From Staphylococcus caprae (lineage in GTDB: Bacteria; Bacillota; Bacilli; Staphylococcales; Staphylococcaceae), in the NCBI RefSeq assembly GCF_002902725.1, contig NZ_PPRT01000029.1, positions 1 through 37,088 on the forward strand: a stretch of 37,088 bases of DNA, written 5' to 3'. The notes below the pieces were generated by a model. That model saw only the letters and a list, made by a program, of their open reading frames with translations, had not been told where the DNA came from and did no database searches. Positions 18,506 through 26,902 of the stretch are shown piece after piece. Numbering within the stretch: position 1 is the first letter of the stretch; every line of letters begins with the position of its first letter. The position numbers and the translations under genes were made by a program.

Positions 18506-18536
18506 GTTAACTTAATCTATCGTTTTTCAAGTTAAC
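18506..18536. promoter_or_regulatory. Inverted repeat upstream of manA
   Basis: GTTAACTT (18506-18513) and AAGTTAAC (18529-18536) form a perfect 8-bp inverted repeat with a 15-base centre, 25-55 bases before the manA start. It has no U-run and does not look like a terminator. An operator for manA is the best guess. A second AT-rich inverted repeat is at 18591-18621, and the rest of the 18482-18874 gap shows nothing further. Confidence 0.4.
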
Positions 18537-18590
18537 TCTAGTATCCTTACATCCCATCAGATACTTTAATATCTTTTACTTCGTAATATG

Positions 18591-18621
18591 AATCATTTAA
18601 AAAATAAAGATTTAAATGATT
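18591..18621. repeat. Perfect 11-bp AT-rich inverted repeat
   Basis: AATCATTTAAA (18591-18601) and TTTAAATGATT (18611-18621) are separated by 9 bases, in the manA upstream gap. It could form a hairpin in RNA or be a protein site. There is no gene on either strand here. Confidence 0.4.
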
Positions 18622-18874
18622 GAATATGTATAGACCCCTGTATCTATGTACTTTTATTTCTTCCTCATTATCACTATTAATGATTGTACCATATTTCAAA
18701 TTCTAGCGAAGTATCGAATTTTTTAAATAAAGATAATTATTTAAAATCAAATAGAACAAATCGTCATTAATTAAATTTAAATTCAACAATATTCTATAAA
18801 GTTGAAATGAAGTTACTCATTATTATATCAATGGCACTAAAAATTGAATAGCATCACTTTTACTCTTTATCTAT

Positions 18875-18925
18875 GTAAAATAAAGCAAGAAGCCGAGTTA
18901 TTTTTGAACAACTCGACTTCTTTGA
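18875..18925 (-). terminator. Terminator of the NAD(P)-binding reductase gene
   Basis: Arms 18889-18899 and 18910-18920 (GAAGCCGAGTT/AACTCGACTTC, one mismatch or G-U) have AT-rich DNA to the left, giving a U-rich tail on the minus strand. It lies 30 bases past the stop codon. Confidence 0.78.
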
Positions 18926-18955
18926 AGAAAGATTAATTCACTACATTTACAAATT

Positions 18956-19609
18956 TTATTCGTATTTTTGAAGTGCGTCTTTAATATCTTTTTCACCACT
19001 TACAATTTGAAACTCTTGATTAGCATATTTATCAGACGTTACAACTTCTTTAAGTACTGAGGCAACATCTTCTCGTGGGATTGAACCTTTATCATCAAAG
19101 TATAGTTCTGCTTCAATTTTTCCTGAACCCGCTTCATCTGTGAGTAATCCAGGGTGAACAATTGTAAAATTTAAACCAGAATTTCTTAAATAATCGTCTG
19201 AATAATGTTTAGCAATCGTATATGGTTTTAAGTCTCCGCTTGGATCAAATGCTTCTCTTCTAGAATCGTATGTTGAAACCATCACATAGTGTTTGATACC
19301 TGCTTTTTTACTTGCTTCCATTGTTTTAACTGCGCCATCTAAATCAACGATAATTGTTTTATCCGCACCTGTACTACCACCAGAGCCTACTGAAAATATC
19401 ACTTTATCGAACTCTTTAAATGTTTGAGTTAAGTCATCAATATTATCTTTCTCTACATCAACGAGTGTGGCTTTTACGCCTTCATTTTCTAAATCTTTTA
19501 CTTGTTCTTCTTTACGTACACCTGCAGTAAATTCTACATGATCATTTTTGAGTTGTTGCACTAATTTTGAACCTACGCCACCGTTTGCACCTATTAATAA
19601 AATACTCAT
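18956..19609 (-). CDS. NAD(P)H-binding, NmrA/atypical SDR-family protein
   Basis: A 217-aa single-domain Rossmann protein. The cofactor loop is LLIGANGGVGSKLV (about 4-17, G-x-x-G-x-x-G). A basic patch follows strand two (GVRKEEQ), suggesting NADP. Later features are VIFSVGSGGSTGADKTIIVDLDGAVKTMEA and HYVMVSTYDSRREAFDP, with the YTIAKHYSDDYLR region in the active-site position. These mark an atypical SDR/NmrA-like reductase or sensor rather than a classical YxxxK enzyme. The frame opens at a TTG (19615), but the ATG at 19609 is chosen because AAGGAGGA lies about 8 bases upstream. It is divergent from czrA. The substrate is unknown. Confidence 0.85.
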   Translation of the reverse strand: MSILLIGANGGVGSKLVQQLKNDHVEFTAGVRKEEQVKDLENEGVKATLVDVEKDNIDDLTQTFKEFDKVIFSVGSGGSTGADKTIIVDLDGAVKTMEASKKAGIKHYVMVSTYDSRREAFDPSGDLKPYTIAKHYSDDYLRNSGLNFTIVHPGLLTDEAGSGKIEAELYFDDKGSIPREDVASVLKEVVTSDKYANQEFQIVSGEKDIKDALQKYE

Positions 19610-19685
19610 TATCAACGTCCTCCTTATAAAAATCGTATAAGATATTTACCACTATTTTCCATAGATAAACCTCATTCAATTCACA

Positions 19686-19738
19686 TTGACATAAGGTGGC
19701 CAGTGGATTATATTAATATATGAACAAATATTCATATA
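19686..19738 (+). promoter_or_regulatory. czrAB promoter and CzrA operator
   Basis: TTGACA (19686-19691) and TATATT (19709-19714) are 17 bases apart. Just downstream is TATATGAACAAATATTCATA (within 19717-19738), an imperfect palindrome of the ArsR/SmtB type (TGAA-N6-TTCA). CzrA is known to bind such a site in S. aureus and to leave it when zinc binds. The spacing places the repressor over the transcription start. Confidence 0.85.
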
Positions 19739-19753
19739 AAGAGGTGTAGCATG

Positions 19754-20080
19754 ATGAATGAATTTGAACATGACGTAGATTCTCATATTGAGACTTTAAC
19801 GAGAGTCACAGAAATATTTAAAGCTCTGAGCGATTTAAATCGGTTGCGAATTATGGAATTACTTGAATATGGTGAAGCGAGTGTTGGACATATTTCTCAC
19901 ACTTTGAACATGTCTCAATCCAACGTATCTCATCAGCTTAAGTTATTAAAAAGTATTCATCTAGTAAAATCTAAACGCCAAGGTCAATCTATGATTTACG
20001 CTTTAGATGACATGCATGTCTCTACTTTACTTAAACAAGCCATTCATCATGCAAGTCACCCTAATGAAGGTGGAAATTAA
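19754..20080 (+). CDS. czrA: ArsR/SmtB-family zinc-responsive repressor
   Basis: A winged-helix metal-sensing repressor of the zinc/cobalt efflux operon. The 108-aa product is very close to S. aureus CzrA over EIFKALSDLNRLRIMELL, the recognition helix NMSQSNVSHQLKLLK and KRQGQSMIYALDD. The alpha-5 zinc ligands are kept: D86 and H88 in LDDMHV, then H99 and H102 in AIHHASH. Two ATGs stand in a row. 19754 is preferred over 19751 because GAGGTG (19741-19746) is then 7 bases away. Its stop codon TAA directly abuts the czrB ATG, so the two form an operon under autorepression. Confidence 0.95.
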   Translation: MNEFEHDVDSHIETLTRVTEIFKALSDLNRLRIMELLEYGEASVGHISHTLNMSQSNVSHQLKLLKSIHLVKSKRQGQSMIYALDDMHVSTLLKQAIHHASHPNEGGN

Positions 20081-21061
20081 ATGACAACTCATAATCATCA
20101 ACATCACGGTCACAATCATGCACACGGTCACGTACACACAAATAATAAAAAGGTACTTCTTATTTCATTTATTATTATCGGTTTATTTATGATAGTTGAA
20201 ATTATCGGTGGGTTTGTCGCTAATAGTTTGGCATTACTCTCAGATGGATTTCACATGTTAAGTGATACGATTTCACTCGGTGTCGCACTTGTAGCCTTTA
20301 TTTATGCTGAAAAGAATGCCACACAAACTAAAACATATGGATATAAACGTTTTGAAGTATTAGCTGCTCTATTCAATGGTGTAACGCTATTTATCATTAG
20401 CATCATGATTATTATTGAAGCGATACGTAGATTCTTTGCACCACCAGAGGTACAATCACAAGAAATGTTTATCATTAGTATGGTGGGTCTCATCGTGAAT
20501 GTCATCGTTGCAGTACTCATGTTTAGAGGCGGCGACACTTCCCATAATCTAAATATGCGTGGCGCTTTCTTACATGTTTTAGGCGATTTATTCGGATCTA
20601 TTGGCGCCATCGTAGCAGCATTATTAATTTGGGGATTCAACTTCACAGTTGCCGATCCTATCGCTAGTATTTTAGTGTCACTTATTATCTTGAAAAGTGC
20701 TTATGGCATAGCAAAATCTTCGCTCAATATTTTAATGGAAGGGACACCAAGCGATGTTGATTTAGAGGCCGTTATAAGAACGATTACTAAAGATAAGCGT
20801 ATCCAAAATGTTCATGATTATCATGTGTGGACAATTTCTAACGACATGAATGCATTAAGTTGTCATGCAGTTGTACCTGAGCACTTAACAGTTGAAGAAT
20901 GTGAATCACTCTTGGAAACAATCGAACATGATTTATTACATCAAAATGTTCAACATATGACGATACAATTAGAAACACCAAAACATAAACATGACGAATC
21001 AACATTATGCTCTGGCGTTCATGAACATTCTCATACACATCAACACGCCCATAGTCATTAA
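20081..21061 (+). CDS. czrB: Cation diffusion facilitator zinc exporter
   Basis: A membrane antiporter that exports Zn(II) (and Co(II)) using protons. The 326-aa protein has six predicted membrane helices from about residue 25 to 205 and a cytoplasmic C-terminal domain. Metal-site motifs are SDGFHMLSD (D-x-x-x-H-x-x-x-D type, helix 2) and HVLGDLFGS (H-x-x-x-D, helix 5). The N-terminus (HNHQHHGHNHAHGHVH) and the C-terminus (HEHSHTHQHAHSH) are histidine-rich, which fits zinc buffering. It directly follows czrA without a gap. Confidence 0.96.
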   Translation: MTTHNHQHHGHNHAHGHVHTNNKKVLLISFIIIGLFMIVEIIGGFVANSLALLSDGFHMLSDTISLGVALVAFIYAEKNATQTKTYGYKRFEVLAALFNGVTLFIISIMIIIEAIRRFFAPPEVQSQEMFIISMVGLIVNVIVAVLMFRGGDTSHNLNMRGAFLHVLGDLFGSIGAIVAALLIWGFNFTVADPIASILVSLIILKSAYGIAKSSLNILMEGTPSDVDLEAVIRTITKDKRIQNVHDYHVWTISNDMNALSCHAVVPEHLTVEECESLLETIEHDLLHQNVQHMTIQLETPKHKHDESTLCSGVHEHSHTHQHAHSH

Positions 21062-21091
21062 AAATGGTTCGAGTTTAAAATTGTATACATT

Positions 21092-21147
21092 AAAAAGGGC
21101 CTGCCTAAAATGAATTAACCTTAAATTCACTCTAGACAGGCCCTTTT
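21092..21147. terminator. Bidirectional terminator between czrB and the phosphoesterase gene
   Basis: AAAAGGGCCTG and CAGGCCCTTTT arms (about 21093-21104 and 21137-21147) have a loop of about 32 bases that pairs partly. The A and T flanks allow termination both ways. Confidence 0.82.
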
Positions 21148-21168
21148 GTTATTCGTAATGTGTATTAT

Positions 21169-21900
21169 TTACATAAAATTTTCAAATATAAAATCACGAG
21201 CAGGAACTTGCTTCTCAGCGAAGCCTTCTATAAATTCTTCATCGTCATACGCTAATTTAACGCGTTCGATTGAGATTCCTTGTTCATTTATAGTGACAAT
21301 ACCATAAACTGTGTGTGCTCCATTGTTTAAACCTACTGCACCAGGATTAAAATAAATGGTAGATTTATCATCAAACATGTGTAATCTATGATTGTGTCCA
21401 AATAAGATTAAATCAGCTTCTTTATCTTCAAAAAGTTTAGCGATTTCTTGTTCATCATCTCCTGCTATCGGAGCAAACGGTTGTCCCTCAATACCCACGT
21501 CTAATTTATCGTTAGGAATTTCATAATGAATAAATAAAACCTTTTTACCTTTAATTGTTGTTTCTATATAACGTGGTAAATGATTAAGTTCCTCATAATA
21601 AGATTCGTCGAGATGGCTTTCTATCCATTGGTGATGTTCATAAAATTTACCTTTAAGGTCTTCTGGATATTCTGTACCATTCACAAGTGTCATAATTGCC
21701 TCATCGTGGTTTCCTGCAATCATTTCCATATCATCACGATCAAAAACAGTATCTAAAACTTTATTTGTCTCATGTCCAATACCTATATTGTCGCCAAGAT
21801 TGTAAATTTTATCGATATCTTCCCTACTATCAATATCATCCAATACCTTTTCTAATGCATCATAATTACCATGGATATCAGTAATAACTGCAAATTTCAT
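21169..21900 (-). CDS. Calcineurin-like metallophosphoesterase (YfcE/MJ0936-like)
   Basis: A 243-aa two-metal phosphoesterase. The metal-binding motifs appear in the family order: VITDIHGNYDALEKVL (D-x-H, residues ~4-19), IYNLGDNIGIG (GD), IAGNHDEAIM (GNHD), an isolated His in LFIHYE, and ILFGHNHRLHMF (GHxH). The frame is open to 21945, but the ATG at 21900 is right: AAAGGAGAT lies just upstream and the protein then begins with the first beta strand. The substrate cannot be told from the sequence; nucleotide or phosphodiester hydrolysis is typical. It is a single gene. Confidence 0.9.
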   Translation of the reverse strand: MKFAVITDIHGNYDALEKVLDDIDSREDIDKIYNLGDNIGIGHETNKVLDTVFDRDDMEMIAGNHDEAIMTLVNGTEYPEDLKGKFYEHHQWIESHLDESYYEELNHLPRYIETTIKGKKVLFIHYEIPNDKLDVGIEGQPFAPIAGDDEQEIAKLFEDKEADLILFGHNHRLHMFDDKSTIYFNPGAVGLNNGAHTVYGIVTINEQGISIERVKLAYDDEEFIEGFAEKQVPARDFIFENFM

Positions 21901-22032
21901 GATGATATCTCCTTTCAATATAAATTCATTAGCATATTTTAACACTCAATACCTAATTATGTTAGATATTAATTTAAAAAAATTAGGATTTTTGATATTG
22001 TATTTATATTACGGTAAAGGAGTGCTTATAAT

Positions 22033-23127
22033 TTGTTTAGATATTATAAATCAGCATTTAAAAATGCTAAACCGCAAATACTCAAAGCTTTATTATTTGC
22101 TTTATTAAGTTTTGCAGTTTGTTTCTTTGTTGCTAGATATGCATCTGTATTGACTACTAAAATTAATCAACAAATGCAAATGCTACAACAATTTGGTCAA
22201 CCGACCACTTCATTGTTATTACCACTATTACTTATTTATCTGATTTTAGCTATACTATTCATCTTTATTGGATATCAATTAATCGCTGGTGCATTGAATG
22301 TTATCCAAAAAGCTATGAAAAATGAAAAAGTAAAATTTAGCGATTTATTCTTTGCATTCACTAATAAAAGGTATTATTTAAAATCTTTATTACTTGCATT
22401 GATCTCAGTGATTACAATCCTTATTTTATTAGCAATCGCATACTTATTAAATTTATTATACAATTTCACATTAATACCATTATTTGGAATGATTCAACAA
22501 TCCGTAGCTACTGCAGATAATGGAATGACTATTTTACTTATTTCTCAAATTGTATTTATTTTAGTAATGGGATTCATTACATCAATATTTTACTGGTTCT
22601 TCCTTATTTTCATGATTAATTACACAGTTGCATTTGCTGAAGATCCAACGCGTCGTCCATTCAGCAATGTCAAAGAAGGATTTAAAGGCATTAAAAATGG
22701 TCATAAAACATGGTTTAAATTCTTTATTGGTGTATTATTACTAAATCTAATTGTGCTTCTTGCAGGTCAACCACTTATTACTATATTTAGTTTATTAACA
22801 GGTAATATGTCACAATCTGTTGCCCAAGTTTTAGCATATATCGTATTCATTCTTATCATCCTTATCAGAATCTTTATTTACATCGTTATCATCATGGGTA
22901 TTGTATACTACTTCATCACTCGTGGTGAAAAGATTGATAAACCTGATAAAAAAGCACGTAAAGATAAGAAGAAAAATAAAAATACTTTAGCGAATACTAA
23001 AGATGATGTTAATCATCAAACATCTGATGCGAAAGAAAAAGCACAAGATAAAGTTAATAATCATCAATCAACTGATGATAACTTCAAAGATAAAGCTGAA
23101 AGTCAAATCAACGATAAAAAAAGATAG
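22033..23127 (+). CDS. Multi-pass membrane protein with charged C-terminal tail, TTG start, frameshifted 3' end
   Basis: A 364-aa protein with about six hydrophobic segments between residues 15 and 300. A cytoplasmic loop contains AFAEDPTRRPFSNVKEGFKG. A hydrophilic Lys/Asp-rich tail (about 305-364) follows, like a LEA or coiled stretch. The start is TTG at 22033, supported by AAAGGAGTG (22016-22024) 8 bases away; no ATG fits. The tail stops at TAG 23125-23127 right after a run of seven A (23116-23122). Reading on in the +1 frame gives a further 36 residues of the same character, to the TAA at 23231-23233. I do not recognise a named family. The tail suggests the gene was longer. Confidence 0.75.
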   Translation: MFRYYKSAFKNAKPQILKALLFALLSFAVCFFVARYASVLTTKINQQMQMLQQFGQPTTSLLLPLLLIYLILAILFIFIGYQLIAGALNVIQKAMKNEKVKFSDLFFAFTNKRYYLKSLLLALISVITILILLAIAYLLNLLYNFTLIPLFGMIQQSVATADNGMTILLISQIVFILVMGFITSIFYWFFLIFMINYTVAFAEDPTRRPFSNVKEGFKGIKNGHKTWFKFFIGVLLLNLIVLLAGQPLITIFSLLTGNMSQSVAQVLAYIVFILIILIRIFIYIVIIMGIVYYFITRGEKIDKPDKKARKDKKKNKNTLANTKDDVNHQTSDAKEKAQDKVNNHQSTDDNFKDKAESQINDKKR

Positions 23128-23233
23128 CATTTCTGATCAAGGTCATGATTTAAAAGATAATGCATCTCATAAAGCGAATGACGTTAAAGATAACATCAGT
23201 GATAAAGCAAAAGATACTTTCGATAATAAATAA
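23123..23233 (+). pseudogene. Out-of-frame 3' extension of the 22033 membrane protein
   Basis: Immediately after the A7 run, the +1 frame reads DSISDQGHDLKDNASHKAND and continues to a stop at 23231-23233, with repeated 'KDN-S/A-K' units. Its composition matches the tail of the preceding protein and it has no start codon or ribosome site of its own. It is therefore most likely the rest of that protein, separated by one extra A (or needing +1 slippage). Confidence 0.6.
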
Positions 23234-23246
23234 TTAAATCAATATG

Positions 23247-23293
23247 AAAAAGCTCGCAAGTAACGCCAATTATGGTTACCTGCGAGCTTTTCA
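23247..23293. terminator. Bidirectional terminator
   Basis: Arms 23247-23263 and 23275-23291 (AAAAGCTCGCA... and its complement, each with a one-base bulge) lie 13 bases after the extended tail of the membrane protein and before the HAD gene stop. This supports 23233, not 23127, as the ancestral gene end. Confidence 0.85.
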
Positions 23294-23320
23294 TATATCT
23301 TGAAATAATATAAGTTTCAA

Positions 23321-24178
23321 TTATTTATCTAATAAATGCGTTTTTAAATATTTGGCTGCGCCATCTTCCTCGTTTGTTTCTGCAGTGACATCATCTGTGA
23401 TGTCTTTAATTTCTTGTCTTGCATTTTTCATAGCCACTGTATAATGACCGAATTCAAACATAGCTCGATCATTATCACTATCGCCGATGACTAGCGTTTC
23501 TTCTTGTTTAATCCCAAAGTGCTCTATCATTTCTTTAATGCCAGTGCCTTTATCTGTATTATAAGCCATTGTTTCTGCATTATAACGAGATGAATTAGAT
23601 ACACTAATACTTAGTTTCACTTTATTTTGAATCAATTCGTCTCTAAATATAGTTATTTTATCTAAATTAGGATTGAATAAGTAAATCTTAGAATAATCTA
23701 AATTAGGCAATTTGTCGCGCCAATCTATCTTATCTCTCATGGCATCTCGTCTAGATGACCACTCACTTTGACTTACATGATTCGGTGGTGTCTCACTAGA
23801 AATCATTTCACGCATCCACTGTTCATCCCTCTTAAGAACAATACGCTGTGCCCCAAAAGGAAATACTTCATAATAAATATTTTGTTGCTCAGCTAATTCA
23901 ACTATATTTTTAACTTGTTCTAAAGACATGCTATGTTTAAATAAATTACGATTGTCAATTTCACCTGTCGTACCATTAGAACTAATAATTCCATCAACTT
24001 TAAATCCCTCAGGTACTAATTGATGAATTTCTGAATACGAACGTCCAGTCGCTAAAAAGACTTTATACCCTTTATCTCGTAATTCGTCGATGACCTCTTT
24101 AGTATAGTTAGATGCTTTGTTGTTTTCATGTAGGATTGTTCCATCCATGTCTAAGAATATTGCTTTAACGTTTTTCAT
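23321..24178 (-). CDS. Cof-type HAD-superfamily phosphatase
   Basis: A 285-aa HAD hydrolase of the Cof/class IIB type, acting on sugar phosphates or similar small phosphates. Motif I is IFLDMDGTI (about 7-15, nucleophile Asp and acid Asp), motif II is FLATGRS, and motifs III/IV lie in TLVIGDSDNDRAMFE. The cap domain lies between (about 85-190). The frame is open to a GTG at 24190, but the ATG at 24178 has GGAGG about 5 bases upstream and starts MKNVKAIFLDMDG as expected. It is a single gene with no operon partner, and the substrate is not predictable. Confidence 0.9.
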   Translation of the reverse strand: MKNVKAIFLDMDGTILHENNKASNYTKEVIDELRDKGYKVFLATGRSYSEIHQLVPEGFKVDGIISSNGTTGEIDNRNLFKHSMSLEQVKNIVELAEQQNIYYEVFPFGAQRIVLKRDEQWMREMISSETPPNHVSQSEWSSRRDAMRDKIDWRDKLPNLDYSKIYLFNPNLDKITIFRDELIQNKVKLSISVSNSSRYNAETMAYNTDKGTGIKEMIEHFGIKQEETLVIGDSDNDRAMFEFGHYTVAMKNARQEIKDITDDVTAETNEEDGAAKYLKTHLLDK

Positions 24179-24373
24179 ATGTTCCTCCACTCGTTACAAT
24201 TTCTACTTGAATAAATTGTGGCACTGTTTAAGATAAAGTGCAACGACTTAGTTTTTAGAAAATACCTATTTATTTCAACCACAGGAGTAAAAATTGTTCT
24301 TCATCACTTTAAGATAGAAATATTGTAAGATGATTTTTTATATTTTCAAAAGTTCTATTATAAGACTCAAACA

Positions 24374-24408
24374 AAAAATACCGACAAAGAATACTCTTTG
24401 TCGGCATT
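24374..24408 (-). terminator. glmS terminator
   Basis: Arms 24381-24390 and 24395-24404 (CCGACAAAGA/TCTTTGTCGG, perfect 10 bp) have an A-run at 24373-24378, giving a U-tract on the minus strand, 20 bases past the glmS stop. Confidence 0.9.
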
Positions 24409-24428
24409 TACTATAGCGATAGCTACGC

Positions 24429-26234
24429 TTACTCAACTGTAACTGATTTAGCTAGGTTACGTGGTTTGTCTACGTCTAAATCTCTGTGTAACGCCGCATA
24501 ATAAGAGATTAATTGCATTGTTACTACAGAAACTAATGGTGTCAATAATTCATGAACGTGAGGGATAACATACGTATCTCCATCTTTATCTAAGCCTTCC
24601 ATAGAAATAATACATGGATGTGCACCACGTGTGACTACCTCTTTAATATTTCCTCGAATAGATAAGTTAACGTTCTCTTGAGTGGCCAATCCGATGACTG
24701 GTGTACCCTCTTCAATAAGTGCGATTGTACCGTGCTTCAATTCACCACCGGCAAAGCCTTCAGCTTGAATGTATGAAATCTCTTTAAGTTTAAGCGCACC
24801 CTCTTGACTTACATTATAGTCAATTGTACGTCCGATAAAGAACGCATTGCGTGTTGTTTCTAAGAAATCAGTAGCAATTTCTTCCATAATAGGTGCATCA
24901 TCAACAACTGTTTCGATAGCAGTTGTGACTTTAGCTAATTCTCTTAATAAGTCAATATCCGCTTCACGTCCGTGATTTTTAGCAACGATTTGTGAAAGAA
25001 TTGATAAAACTGCAATTTGTGCTGTATAAGCCTTTGTTGATGCAACCGCAATTTCAGGACCTGCATGTAGTAATAATGTATGGTCCGCTTCACGAGATAA
25101 TGTTGAGCCAGCAACATTTGTAATTGTTAATGATTTATGACCTAATTTTTTAGTTTCAACTAATACGGCACGACTATCTGCTGTTTCACCTGATTGTGAA
25201 ATATAGATGAATAAAGGCTTTTCAGATAATAAAGGCATATTGTACACAAATTCTGATGCTACATGTACTTCAGTTGGCACGCCAGCCCACTTTTCTAGGA
25301 ATTCTTTACCAACCAAACCAGCATGATAGCTTGTACCTGCTGCAATAATATAGATTCTGTCAGCATCGGCAACATCTTTAATGATGTCTTGATCAATTTT
25401 CAAGTTACCTTCTTCATCTTGATATTCTTGAATGATTCGACGCATTACTGCAGGTTGCTCATGAATTTCTTTTAACATGTAGTGATCGTATACACCCTTT
25501 TCAGCATCTGAAGCATCGATTTCAGCAGTGTAAGATTCACGATCTTGTACTTGACCATTAATATCTTTAATGATGACATCATCACGTTTAACAATAACAA
25601 TTTCATGGTCATGAATTTCTTTATATTGATTTGTTGCTTGTAACATCGCTAAAGCATCTGAAGCAATAACGTTGAAACCTTCACCGACACCAATTAACAA
25701 TGGTGATTTATTCTTAGCTACATAAATAGTGTCTTTATCTTCTTCATCTAATAAGCCTAAAGCGTATGAACCATGTAATAATTTCACTACTTTAGTAAAT
25801 GCTTCTTCTGTTGAAAGTCCTTCATTTGAAAAGCGCTCGATAAGTTGAACGATGACTTCCGTGTCTGTTTCAGATAAAAATGTTACATCTGATAAGTATT
25901 CAGCTTTTAACTCTTCATAATTTTCGATTACACCATTATGTACGAGTGTGAATCGACCTGAAGTAGATTGATGAGGGTGAGAATTCTCATAGTTAGGTAC
26001 GCCATGTGTTGCCCAACGTGTGTGACCAATACCTACTGTTCCGTCTTCTTCGCTACTATTTGCAACTTTACGTAATTCAGCAATTCTACCTTTTTCTTTA
26101 AATACTTTCGTACCTTGATCATTGACTACAGCAATACCAGCTGAATCGTAACCACGATATTCTAATTTTTCTAAACCTTTTAATAGTAATTCCTTGGCAT
26201 TATCGTAACCAATGTAACCAACAATTCCACACAT
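24429..26234 (-). CDS. glmS: Glutamine-fructose-6-phosphate aminotransferase (isomerising)
   Basis: GlmS makes glucosamine-6-phosphate from fructose-6-phosphate and glutamine, the first committed step to UDP-GlcNAc and peptidoglycan. The 601-aa protein starts [10 protein letters not shown]: Cys2, exposed after Met removal, is the glutaminase nucleophile. The class II amidotransferase domain (1 to ~235) includes YRGYDSAG and GHTRWATHG. Two SIS sugar-binding domains follow ([20 protein letters not shown], and [25 protein letters not shown]), ending [12 protein letters not shown]. The leader carries the glmS ribozyme. GlmM, the next enzyme, is encoded at 32199-33554, with the mannitol operon between. 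Confidence 0.98.
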   Translation of the reverse strand: MCGIVGYIGYDNAKELLLKGLEKLEYRGYDSAGIAVVNDQGTKVFKEKGRIAELRKVANSSEEDGTVGIGHTRWATHGVPNYENSHPHQSTSGRFTLVHNGVIENYEELKAEYLSDVTFLSETDTEVIVQLIERFSNEGLSTEEAFTKVVKLLHGSYALGLLDEEDKDTIYVAKNKSPLLIGVGEGFNVIASDALAMLQATNQYKEIHDHEIVIVKRDDVIIKDINGQVQDRESYTAEIDASDAEKGVYDHYMLKEIHEQPAVMRRIIQEYQDEEGNLKIDQDIIKDVADADRIYIIAAGTSYHAGLVGKEFLEKWAGVPTEVHVASEFVYNMPLLSEKPLFIYISQSGETADSRAVLVETKKLGHKSLTITNVAGSTLSREADHTLLLHAGPEIAVASTKAYTAQIAVLSILSQIVAKNHGREADIDLLRELAKVTTAIETVVDDAPIMEEIATDFLETTRNAFFIGRTIDYNVSQEGALKLKEISYIQAEGFAGGELKHGTIALIEEGTPVIGLATQENVNLSIRGNIKEVVTRGAHPCIISMEGLDKDGDTYVIPHVHELLTPLVSVVTMQLISYYAALHRDLDVDKPRNLAKSVTVE

Positions 26235-26345
26235 AATTTATTTCCTCCAAAATGAGGGATAACGTGAGCAATATGATTCATTATCTTAATTTAGATTGAT
26301 AATCTTCTATCATATACGATGTCATGTTGAATACATCAAGAAATA

Positions 26346-26374
26346 AGCGTGTGATATTCAAATTTAAACACGCT
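26346..26374 (-). terminator. Possible weak hairpin between ribozyme and glmS
   Basis: AGCGTGT (26346-26352) and ACACGCT (26368-26374) make a perfect 7-bp stem in the RNA, followed by a poor U-run (ATTTCTT). It may be a weak terminator or just a processing structure; I see no clear pairing with the ribozyme. Confidence 0.35.
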
Positions 26375-26403
26375 ACTCTACGCTCCCCTAAGTATTTATT
26401 ATA

Positions 26404-26607
26404 TTTGGCGATCTTATTAACTTTGTCCACCAAGTTACCCTGGTGTTTTACTTAATAAGCTAACGAATGAGCCACATCCGGGATAGCATCCGCCGATCTA
26501 TTCGATCACTATCCTCCTCGTCTACAAAAGCTAAATCATCCTCTATAAAAGTTCTCCTAATTAACTTTTAATCGTCGATGATCACTTAGTCATTTTGCAC
26601 AGGCGCT
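26404..26607 (-). ncRNA. glmS self-cleaving ribozyme/riboswitch
   Basis: On the minus strand the sequence runs AGCGCC (cleavage expected between A at 26607 and G at 26606). The conserved core segment CGGCGGATG (26487-26495) follows, and the 3' P3/P4 hairpins close with ACACCAGGGTAACTTGGTGG (about 26426-26445) and TTAATAAGATCGCC. This is the arrangement of glmS ribozymes upstream of glmS in Firmicutes. Glucosamine-6-phosphate acts as the cofactor for cleavage, which leads to loss of the mRNA. Some P1/P2 loops are long here. The fold is judged by eye. Confidence 0.93.
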
Positions 26608-26650
26608 ATAATTATTTATTACCTTTCTTTCCTCCTTTCCATTAATCATT

Positions 26651-26680
26651 ATTGTACACTGTCGTTGTTTTATTTTGCAA
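26651..26680 (-). promoter_or_regulatory. glmS promoter
   Basis: On the minus strand TTGCAA (26675-26680) and TACAAT (complement of 26651-26656) are 18 bases apart, about 45 bases before the ribozyme cleavage site. Confidence 0.6.
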
Positions 26681-26796
26681 ATGATTTCACAATGTTTCTC
26701 GAAACAATTTAAAAAAAGTTATTCTTTTAACCATTGAAATGAAATTAAAACAAAAACTAATTCATCTTTTAAATATCTTCAATAGTTAGATTTAAT

Positions 26797-26812
26797 ATGT
26801 CACAAATGACAT
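26797..26812 (+). promoter_or_regulatory. Candidate MtlR activator site upstream of mtlA
   Basis: ATGTCA-CAAA-TGACAT is a perfect 6-4-6 inverted repeat that resembles the TTGTCACA/TGTGACAA-like sites bound by MtlR in other bacilli. It lies about 25 bases upstream of a possible -35 (TTGAGT, 26836-26841) with a possible -10 (TAAACT, 26860-26865), the usual place for an activator. Confidence 0.5.
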
Positions 26813-26902
26813 GACAAACTTAAATTTTGTTTATATTGAGTGAATGTAACCCAAGGCTTTAAACTAAATTTAGACACATACTAATTAAAAAGAGGTGTAG
26901 AG

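Noticed and set aside
20302..20646. 114-aa minus-strand ORF inside czrB
   Set aside because: It is a shadow of the czrB membrane-domain codons and has no start signal or family features.
26619..26642. Seven-codon minus-strand ORF just before the glmS ribozyme (ATG GAA AGG AGG ... TAA)
   Set aside because: It has no ribosome site of its own; the purine-rich run is more likely leader sequence. A regulatory uORF cannot be supported.
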